The position numbers and the translations under genes are program-made. From Palleniella muris (GTDB lineage: Bacteria; Bacteroidota; Bacteroidia; Bacteroidales; Bacteroidaceae): DNA of 61,306 bases. Each line of letters begins with the position of its first letter. The first letter of the stretch is position 1. A model generated the notes under the pieces. That model did not search any database and was not told the origin of the DNA. It saw only the letters and a program-made list of their open reading frames with translations. Positions 54,901-61,306 of the stretch are shown one piece after another. The stretch spans positions 1 to 61,306 of the forward strand of contig NZ_SRZC01000023.1 in the NCBI RefSeq assembly GCF_004792655.1, given 5' to 3'.

Positions 54901-56007
54901 GTGACTAATAGAATATATAAAATACTCTTGTCATTTGTGACAGGTGCATTTCTTTTTTGCGGAACGGCTCTTGCCCAAAAAATAACTCTTGGCTCCTACA
55001 CCTTAAAGGACGGTGGACTTTATAAAGGAGAGATGGTGTCCGGCAAAGCTACGGGCAAGGGCGTTGCCACATACAAGAATGGTGACATGTACGAGGGAAG
55101 CTATGCAAAAGGAAAGCGCCAGGGATATGGTGTCTACTCGTTCTCCGATGGCGAGAAATACGAGGGACAATGGTTTCAAGACCAGCAGCATGGCAAAGGA
55201 GTGTTCTATTTTTCCAATAATAATAAATATGACGGACTTTGGTTCCGTGACTACCAGCAGGGGCATGGTGTGATGTACTATTACAATGGTGACATCTATG
55301 ACGGCAACTGGCTTCAGGACAAGCGTTCCGGCAAAGGTCGTTATACGTTCGCGTCAGGTGCGTATTATGATGGCGAATGGCAGAATGACATGAAGAACGG
55401 CAAAGGTAAATACGATTGGGGAGACGGTTCCGTGTATGACGGTCAGTGGCTCAACAATCAGCGTTCAGGCAAAGGCATATATCGGTATGCCGACGGAGAT
55501 GTCTATAACGGAATGTGGCAGAATGACATCCAGCATGGCAAAGGCATTTACCGTTATGCCAACAAAGATGTGTACGAAGGCAATTATGTTCAGGGTGAAC
55601 GAGATGGCGAGGGCATCTTCCGTTATGCCAACGGTGATGTGTACACTGGGCATTTCAAGGCAGGCGAGAAGGACGGGCAAGGTACTCTCGTATGGAGAAA
55701 CGGAGACTCTTATACCGGACAATGGAAGGGTGACAAATATGATGGCAGAGGTACTTTAAGGAAAAAGACCGGTGACACATTTGACGGCTATTTCAAGAAT
55801 GGCAAGATGAATGGCGAGATGATTATACATTTTGCGGACGGCAGCAAGTTCAAAGGAACATATAAAGACGGCTATCCTCATGGCAAGGCTATCGAAGAAG
55901 ACAAGGACGGAAACCGTTTCGAAGGTTCTTATCGCAATGGAGAGCGTGACGGAGTTTATGTCATGAAAGACCGCAATGGACGTGTCACCAAGAAAGGAAA
56001 TTATTGA
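54901..56007 (+). CDS. exported MORN-repeat protein
   Basis: A 368-residue protein made almost entirely of MORN repeats (YEGSYAKGKRQGYG, YDGNWLQDKRSGKG, YNGMWQNDIQHGKG), about 13 copies with a 23-residue (69-base) period. Residues 1-26 form a signal peptide (TGAFLFCGTALAQ). The frame starts with GTG; the nearest ATG (54888) is out of frame, so GTG is the start. MORN repeats fold as a flat beta sheet that binds proteins or lipids. Without a partner domain its role is unknown. It has its own promoter box and is followed by the YhcH-type gene after 42 bases. Confidence 0.88.
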   Translation: MTNRIYKILLSFVTGAFLFCGTALAQKITLGSYTLKDGGLYKGEMVSGKATGKGVATYKNGDMYEGSYAKGKRQGYGVYSFSDGEKYEGQWFQDQQHGKGVFYFSNNNKYDGLWFRDYQQGHGVMYYYNGDIYDGNWLQDKRSGKGRYTFASGAYYDGEWQNDMKNGKGKYDWGDGSVYDGQWLNNQRSGKGIYRYADGDVYNGMWQNDIQHGKGIYRYANKDVYEGNYVQGERDGEGIFRYANGDVYTGHFKAGEKDGQGTLVWRNGDSYTGQWKGDKYDGRGTLRKKTGDTFDGYFKNGKMNGEMIIHFADGSKFKGTYKDGYPHGKAIEEDKDGNRFEGSYRNGERDGVYVMKDRNGRVTKKGNY

Positions 56008-56049
56008 TAGAATAGAAAATATAATTGTAATTCATAAAATCGAATCATT

Positions 56050-56493
56050 ATGGTAATTGACAAAATTGAGAATCTTCAGCATTATGCATCGCTGAACCCT
56101 TATTTCCCACAGATTATTGAGTTCATCAAAAACACAGACCTCAATAAGTTGGAGAACGGAAAACATGAAATCGACGGAAAGAATTGTTTCGTCAACATCA
56201 TGGACACCGCAGGCAAGACAAAGGAAGAGGCTGTAATGGAGACACACAAAAATATGCTTGACATCCAGATTCCGTTGAATAATGACGAGATTTACGGATA
56301 CACTCCAACAGAACTCCTCCCAGAGTGTGAGTATAACGCAGAGAAGGATGCAACAAAATATCCCGGTGTAATGGCAGAAGGATTCTGCACATGCCATCCA
56401 GGAATGATGGCTATTTTCTGGCCACAGGACGGACACCAGCCTTGCATAGGCACAGGAACAATCCACAAGGCAGTCTTCAAAGTGAAGTGCTGA
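56050..56493 (+). CDS. YhcH/YjgK/YiaL-family sugar-binding protein
   Basis: A 147-residue cupin-like protein of the YhcH/YjgK/YiaL (EbgC) family. The start MVIDKIENLQHYASLNPYF, GKHEIDGKNCFVNI near 38, THKNMLDIQIPL near 67 and the late metal-binding segment MAIFWPQDGHQPCIG near 122 match. Members of the family act on or sense sialic acid, galactose or similar sugars. The region FCTCHPGMM adds Cys not always present. It lies 42 bases after the MORN gene and upstream of glgB. Confidence 0.85.
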   Translation: MVIDKIENLQHYASLNPYFPQIIEFIKNTDLNKLENGKHEIDGKNCFVNIMDTAGKTKEEAVMETHKNMLDIQIPLNNDEIYGYTPTELLPECEYNAEKDATKYPGVMAEGFCTCHPGMMAIFWPQDGHQPCIGTGTIHKAVFKVKC

Positions 56494-56535
56494 TTGTGTT
56501 CCTGTCATAGACCTTAACAAACAAATGAAAACACT

Positions 56536-58608
56536 ATGACTTGCGCAAAGAAGACAGCCACAAAGAAAGCTGTCACCCCTAAATCCCCAAAGAAACCGCA
56601 ACATATCGGTTTGGTAAAGAATGACCCATGGCTTGAGCCTTATGAAACTGCAATCCGTGGACGTCATGACCATGCAGAATGGATGATAAATGAGCTTACA
56701 AATGGTGGAAAGAAAACACTTTCCGATTTTGCAAGCGGATACTTGTATTTCGGACTTCATCGTGACGCGAAAGGTGGCTGGGTGTTCCGTGAATGGGCTC
56801 CTAATGCCACAGAGATTTATCTGATAGGTGATTTTAACGGCTGGAAAGAGCAGAAGAAATATGCCTGCAAGAGAATCAAAGGCACCGGCAATTGGGAACT
56901 GAAACTTCCGGCAACTGCAATGAAGCATGGCGACTTGTACAAACTGAAAGTCAAGTGGGAAGGTGGTGAAGGTGAGCGTATTCCTGCTTGGGTTCGTCGT
57001 GTGGTTCAGGATGAGGAGACAAAGATATTCTCCGCTCAGGTTTGGGCTCCTGCTGCAGAGTACAAGTGGAAAAAGAAGAGTTTCAAAGCCAAGAAAGACC
57101 CTCTGTTCATCTATGAATGCCATATCGGTATGGGGCAGGATGAGGAGAAGGTCGGAACTTATGCAGAATTCAAGGAGAAGGTTCTGCCACGTGTTATTAA
57201 AGGTGGGTACAACTGTATCCAGATTATGGCAATTCAGGAGCATCCTTACTATGGCTCATTCGGCTACCATGTCTCAAACTTTTTTGCATCTTCAAGTCGT
57301 TTCGGAACTCCGGAAGAGCTTAAAGACCTCATAGACACTGCACATCAGAAGGGCATTGCCGTCATAATGGATCTTGTTCATTCTCATGCGGTGAAGAATG
57401 AGGTGGAAGGTCTTGGCAATTTCTGTGGTGATCCTAATCAGTATTTCTATCCCGGTGACCGCCGTGAGCATAACCAGTGGGACTCTTTGTGCTTTGACTA
57501 TGGTAAAGGAGAAGTGATGCACTTCCTTCTCTCAAACTGCAAGTATTGGCTTGATGAATTCCATTTCGACGGTTTCCGCTTTGACGGTGTGACTTCCATG
57601 CTTTACTATAATCACGGTCTTGGTGTGGATTTCGGCGGCTATGGCGATTATTTCAATGGCGGACAGGACGATAACGCTATCTGTTATCTGGCCTTGGCAA
57701 ACAAACTCATACATGAGGTGAACAAGAATGCCATTACCATTGCCGAAGAAATGTCCGGAATGCCGGGATTGGCAGCGAAGTTTGATGACGGAGGACTCGG
57801 CTTCGACTATCGTCTCGCTATGGGCATCCCTGATTATTGGATTAAGATGATTAAGGAGAAGCGTGATGAAGATTGGGGCGTGTTTGACATCTTCTGGAAG
57901 ATGACAGACCGTCGCTCCGATGAGAAAACAATCTCTTACGCAGAGTCTCACGACCAAGCTCTTGTCGGTGACAAAACAATCATTTTCCGCCTGATTGACA
58001 GTGATATGTACTGGCATTTCAAGAAAGGGGATGAGAATGATGTCGCTACACGTGGCATAGCATTGCACAAAATGATTCGCCTTGTTACCGCATCGACAAT
58101 CAACGGCGGCTATCTGAACTTCATGGGCAATGAATGGGGACATCCTGAATGGATTGATTTCCCAAGAGAAGGCAATGGGTGGAGCTACAAATATGCACGC
58201 CGCCAATGGAATCTGGTTGACGATAAAGAGCTGTGCTATCATTGGCTTGGAGACTTTGATGCCAAAATGCTGGAAGTCCTGAAGCTGGAGAAATCCTTCA
58301 ACAAGACTCCTGTACAGGAAATATGGCACAATGACGGTGACCAAGTGATAGCCTTCTCCCGTGGCGAACTGATTTTTGTGTTCAATTTCAATCCTACAAA
58401 GTCTTTTACAGACTATGGATTCCTCGTGCCGACAGGCGCATACTCAGTCGTGTTGAATACGGATAACCCTGATTTCGGCGGCTTTGGCAGTTGCGATGAT
58501 ACTGTTACCCACATCACAACCTATGACCAGATGTATGTGGAGGAACATAAGGAATGGCTGAAGTTGTACATCCCTGCCCGTTCTGCTATGGTACTGAAAA
58601 AGAATTAA
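56536..58608 (+). CDS. glgB: 1,4-alpha-glucan branching enzyme, eukaryote-like type
   Basis: A 690-residue GH13 enzyme (CBM48 domain near residues 65-165, then the TIM barrel) that adds alpha-1,6 branches to glycogen. A Lys-rich leader (MTCAKKTATKKAV) precedes it. Catalytic region: EHPYYGSFGYHVSNFFA near 235, the nucleophile in FDGFRFDGVTSM near residue 350, the acid/base Glu in IAEEMSGMPG near 402, and the transition-state Asp in SYAESHDQ near 472. The C-terminal beta domain ends with RSAMVLKKN. The closest relatives are the eukaryotic-style branching enzymes, normal in Bacteroidetes. It begins 42 bases after the YhcH gene. Confidence 0.93.
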   Translation: MTCAKKTATKKAVTPKSPKKPQHIGLVKNDPWLEPYETAIRGRHDHAEWMINELTNGGKKTLSDFASGYLYFGLHRDAKGGWVFREWAPNATEIYLIGDFNGWKEQKKYACKRIKGTGNWELKLPATAMKHGDLYKLKVKWEGGEGERIPAWVRRVVQDEETKIFSAQVWAPAAEYKWKKKSFKAKKDPLFIYECHIGMGQDEEKVGTYAEFKEKVLPRVIKGGYNCIQIMAIQEHPYYGSFGYHVSNFFASSSRFGTPEELKDLIDTAHQKGIAVIMDLVHSHAVKNEVEGLGNFCGDPNQYFYPGDRREHNQWDSLCFDYGKGEVMHFLLSNCKYWLDEFHFDGFRFDGVTSMLYYNHGLGVDFGGYGDYFNGGQDDNAICYLALANKLIHEVNKNAITIAEEMSGMPGLAAKFDDGGLGFDYRLAMGIPDYWIKMIKEKRDEDWGVFDIFWKMTDRRSDEKTISYAESHDQALVGDKTIIFRLIDSDMYWHFKKGDENDVATRGIALHKMIRLVTASTINGGYLNFMGNEWGHPEWIDFPREGNGWSYKYARRQWNLVDDKELCYHWLGDFDAKMLEVLKLEKSFNKTPVQEIWHNDGDQVIAFSRGELIFVFNFNPTKSFTDYGFLVPTGAYSVVLNTDNPDFGGFGSCDDTVTHITTYDQMYVEEHKEWLKLYIPARSAMVLKKN

Positions 58609-58670
58609 TTCATATTGTGCAGCTTTGGCTGTGTGATGAAGAATGACAATGTTGCTTTTAGAAATATCAA

Positions 58671-59783
58671 ATGGCTAAAAATAGAAAAGATAGCACCACA
58701 GCGATAAAGGCTGTGTGTGCTATCGTTTTTATACTGTTTTCTTTCTCTTACATATATTTTTACCAGACACCCACACTGACTTACGAGCAGCATATCCTGT
58801 CTGGTGGAGTTACTGTGTACCATCCCTTCATCAGTGCTGTGATAATAGCAGTGGTAGGGATGATAGTGCAATTCTTCATAAACAACATCTGCAGACTCAC
58901 AAGCGGATGCCACGCATTGACCTTCTTCCCGTCAATGGCATTACTCGCTTTTCTGGCTTGTGGAGAAAATGATGGCAAGGGAGGGCTTGTTGCCGGGAAT
59001 TCTATATGGATAATAGCCGGTTCTCTTTTAATCTATTTTGCGGTGATGTTTGCCGGCCGGAAAATGTCACCTCCTGCCAAATTGCCAAAAGAGCCGTTCC
59101 TATTGTCAAAGGAACTCACGCTGAATCTGTGCGTTATGGCACTCATGATGCTTTTTGTCATCAGAAACTCTAATAACGACAGTCTCCTGCATCGGCAAGT
59201 TGTAGCAGAAAAACAGCTCGTTGCACAAGATTATGAAAGCCTTGCCAAAGAGGGACAGAACAGGGAGGGATATAGCTATCCTGAAACAAATCCCACACTG
59301 ACACTTCTGCGCTATATAGCATTGGACAAACGAGGGGAGCTGGCGGAAAAACTCTTCACGCAGCCGGTCATAGGTTCTACTGCGTCATTGTGCCGCCTGG
59401 AAGGCATAGCTCCACTGGTAATCAGGAAGAAGATGCTATCTCGATACAAAGGTTTTGATTATCATCTTTGCGCCTTCCTCTGCGATAAGGACTTGGATTC
59501 TTTTGCACGTCTCTTGACCGATAGCATCGATATGTCAAAATCCGGTATCTGCGATTCCCTGCCTATCCATTACCGTGAAGCCCTTGTGCTGTACAGGCAT
59601 CAGCGTTCCAACCCTGTTGCTGTGTACAATGATAGCATAGTTGAAGCTGATTACAATGATTTGCAGCAGATGATGCGTTCCGCCAAGACAGAAAACCTGC
59701 GTCGTGACAATCTGCGCCGGAACTATCAGACAACATATTGGAATTATTACTATGCGATGCAGAATCAGCAGAAAAGCAAATGA
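58671..59783 (+). CDS. membrane protein of unknown function
   Basis: A 370-residue protein with four predicted helices in the first 165 residues (AVCAIVFILFSFSYIYFY; FISAVIIAVVGMIVQFF; MALLAFLACG; IIAGSLLIYFAVMFAG) plus one near 150 (LCVMALMMLFVIR), then a soluble C-terminal half with TPR-like segments (VAEKQLVAQDYESLAKEGQ, PTLTLLRYIALDKRGELAEKLF) and a Tyr-rich end (YQTTYWNYYYAM). It resembles the DUF6057 group of Bacteroidetes, but I am not sure of that. It follows glgB after 62 bases. Confidence 0.65.
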   Translation: MAKNRKDSTTAIKAVCAIVFILFSFSYIYFYQTPTLTYEQHILSGGVTVYHPFISAVIIAVVGMIVQFFINNICRLTSGCHALTFFPSMALLAFLACGENDGKGGLVAGNSIWIIAGSLLIYFAVMFAGRKMSPPAKLPKEPFLLSKELTLNLCVMALMMLFVIRNSNNDSLLHRQVVAEKQLVAQDYESLAKEGQNREGYSYPETNPTLTLLRYIALDKRGELAEKLFTQPVIGSTASLCRLEGIAPLVIRKKMLSRYKGFDYHLCAFLCDKDLDSFARLLTDSIDMSKSGICDSLPIHYREALVLYRHQRSNPVAVYNDSIVEADYNDLQQMMRSAKTENLRRDNLRRNYQTTYWNYYYAMQNQQKSK

Positions 59784-59893
59784 TGTGTGGTGGTAGTGCC
59801 AATGCCGCTATTTGCAGCAAATTACGTTAGAGTAGGGGATATTATATAAAAATATCTCAGTAGAAGATTTTATTTTTGTTTATAAATAAAAGG

Positions 59894-59928
59894 ATGGCAG
59901 TCAGACCAGTTAAGTGTCCGACTGCCAT
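59894..59928 (-). terminator. terminator of the BspA-type gene
   Basis: ATGGCAGTC (59894-59902) and GACTGCCAT (59920-59928) form a stem with extra inner pairs; read on the minus strand it is followed by CCTTTTATTT. It lies 25 bases after the stop at 59953 and could also stop plus-strand readthrough. Confidence 0.75.
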
Positions 59929-59952
59929 TCGTGATTAATTCCCTCAATACGT

Positions 59953-61165
59953 TTACTTTACCATAACCTTCTTACCGTTGATGATGTAGAGACTGGTAGG
60001 AAGGGAACTTAACTCTGCCTTGTCGTTCGTCACTTTGATGAGTGAACCTTGCAGGCTGTACACCTTATACGTGTCGCTTTGAGGAATCTCCGCAGGCACT
60101 TTGTCTATTGCTGTGGTAAAATCATAATCCTCCATGAAGAAGAACTCCTTCCACTGCTCCGCTGCCTGATAGTTCGCCTTTGCAGAGCCCTTGACATACA
60201 GCGTGCATTCCCACTTGTTGATGTCGTCCAATGCCTGTGTGCCGAAGGTAGGAGGAGTTGTCGGCTCAGCATAGAGCTTTGTCATTGCGGTACAGTCGGA
60301 GAAAGCTTCATTGCCGATAGTCTCCATACTTGCGCCGAAAGAGAAAGTCGCCAGCGATGAACATCCGCTGAAAGCATAATCGCCAATCTTCTTCACGCCA
60401 TCGCCCAAAGATACCTCCTTGAGGTTGGTGTAACCGTAGAACTCATTGGTGAACACCTCTGTCGGAATATCTGTGAATTTCACTTTCTCAAGACTTGCAT
60501 TGCGGTAGAATGGAGAATAGCCATAATACTCTGTTGTGCCATACACAAGGTTGCGACCGATATACACTTCCTTCAAAGGGCACTCATGGAACATTCCACG
60601 ATCTGAATTATAGCCATTTCTTCCTAATTTCAGTTCAGTGTCACCATCTGATGCGATGAACTTATTAAGTGATTGGCAATTTGCAAAAGCACCATCCATA
60701 ATTTCGTCCACTGCCTTTGGTATTGTGATGGTCTTCAGTCCAGAGGAACGAAATGCATCTTGCCCGATTGTTTTCAGTCCTTCAGGCAGTTGTATCTCTG
60801 CAAGAGATTTGCAGTTCCTAAAAGTACCTGTTTCTATAGACGTAATTCCGTTTGGAATATTGATATTGCTTAACGAACTGCAATCTGAAAATGCACTGTA
60901 CCCTATACTTTTTATTCCCTGTCCTAATTAAGTGCTCACCATTTCACTATTACCGGAAAAAGCATAGTTTCTTATATCTGTAACAGTATTTCCAATTTTT
61001 TTTTGAAAGTTACGTATACTAACACTTGTACATGTGGTTGGAACAAGTTCATTTTTTCTGTCAATTCACTAATGTAAAGGGAATCAAAGTTATTTACAAA
61101 CTCTGAAAAATCATCAAGTTCTGTATAGCCTTTACAGTATTTATCTTTGCCTAAATTTTAATCTA
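59953..61165 (-). pseudogene. BspA-type leucine-rich repeat surface protein, disrupted
   Basis: The intact downstream part (from 60927) has LRR_5/BspA repeats such as IKSIGYSAFSDCSSL, ITSIETGTFRNCKSL, LKTIGQDAFRSSGL, VKKIGDYAFSGCSSL and METIGNEAFSDCTAM, then a C-terminal tail YKVYSLQGSLIK to YIINGKKVMVK like that of the M6 protease. Reading upstream the same frame is cut by TAA at 60928-60930, then continues with TVTDIRNYAFSG. Farther up, the frame shifts at a run of six A (61052-61057 as T on the plus strand); adding one A joins SLYISELTEK to NELVPTT. The upstream part then ends at a stop before about 61165 and the beginning is not recognisable. The gene is therefore probably dead, or read only from the GTG at 60711. 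Confidence 0.75.
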
Positions 61166-61306
61166 ACAGCATTCAATTGCCATATTAATATTTTTTAAAA
61201 TTAATAGATAATTGTTCTCTAAAACCTTATGAATCTTTAAATCTTGTTATAGAACTTGTTCAAACTAATTTATATTCGTTAATTATTCGCTAAAATACAA
61301 AAAATA
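61166..61306. other. AT-rich window edge
   Basis: Very AT-rich sequence with no recognisable gene. It may contain the original start region of the decayed BspA-type gene. Confidence 0.4.

Noticed and set aside
54960..55990. 69-base direct repeats
   Set aside because: They are the MORN repeats of the coding sequence, not a separate DNA element.
56032..57243. 403-codon minus-strand open frame
   Set aside because: It lies opposite the YhcH-type gene and the start of glgB, both with clear family motifs; its translation is rich in Cys, Leu and Phe without a domain. It is a shadow of the codon pattern.

Overview
The window looks like a Bacteroidales chromosome, most likely Prevotella or a close relative. 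Support comes from Bacteroidetes-type promoters (TTTG, about 20 bases, then TAnnTTTG) in front of several genes, an Oar-like TonB receptor, BspA-type leucine-rich repeats, a secreted M6 protease and a BspA protein that share a C-terminal tail ending in a Gly-Lys-Lys or Arg-Lys-Lys motif, a DUF2723 membrane protein, and a complete L-arabinose operon with a NUDIX-type regulator. No tRNA, rRNA, CRISPR array or intact insertion sequence was seen.

Layout. 1-5300 (minus): a translationally coupled trio, an unknown secreted protein followed by two RHS/YD-type surface proteins. The middle gene is broken by two slippage-type frameshifts and the last runs off the window. 6016-12321 (plus): DUF2723 protein, polysaccharide deacetylase, then a ClpB that lacks its N-terminal domain. 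12481-15667 (minus): pgi and the ABC-F factor ettA. 15902-22273 (plus): an Rpn/PD-(D/E)XK protein, then an Oar-like TonB receptor with a BACON/OB-fold lipoprotein. 22406-30841 (minus): M6 protease, pyrH, birA, tsaE, a phospholipase-D-type protein and a large MscS channel. 31025-32442: a BadF-type kinase, then a hairpin-rich stretch that looks like remnant or repeat DNA.

32443-42998 (minus) is one catabolic block read galM, symporter, araR, araD, araA, araB, tkt, rpiB. It mutarotates and imports L-arabinose, converts it to xylulose 5-phosphate and feeds it into the non-oxidative pentose phosphate pathway. 43811-46893 (plus): proS, a shortened folK-like gene and an M64 peptidase. 46972-49700 (minus): queF, cupin, membrane protein, purN, sprT. 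49881-59783 (mostly plus): sugar acetyltransferase, SGNH hydrolase (minus), ugd, kdsB, a C_GCAxxG_C_C protein, a MORN-repeat protein, a YhcH-type protein, glgB and a membrane protein. The right end carries a decayed BspA-type gene on the minus strand.

The most unusual non-coding signal is a family of degenerate arrays with a strict 22-bp period and a palindromic core close to AAAGGTAACCTTT. They occupy four intergenic sites (about 5531-5728, 25769-25856, 43386-43495 and 50466-50750). Two of these sites also share matching flanking blocks about 340 bp apart, as if they were copies of one element.
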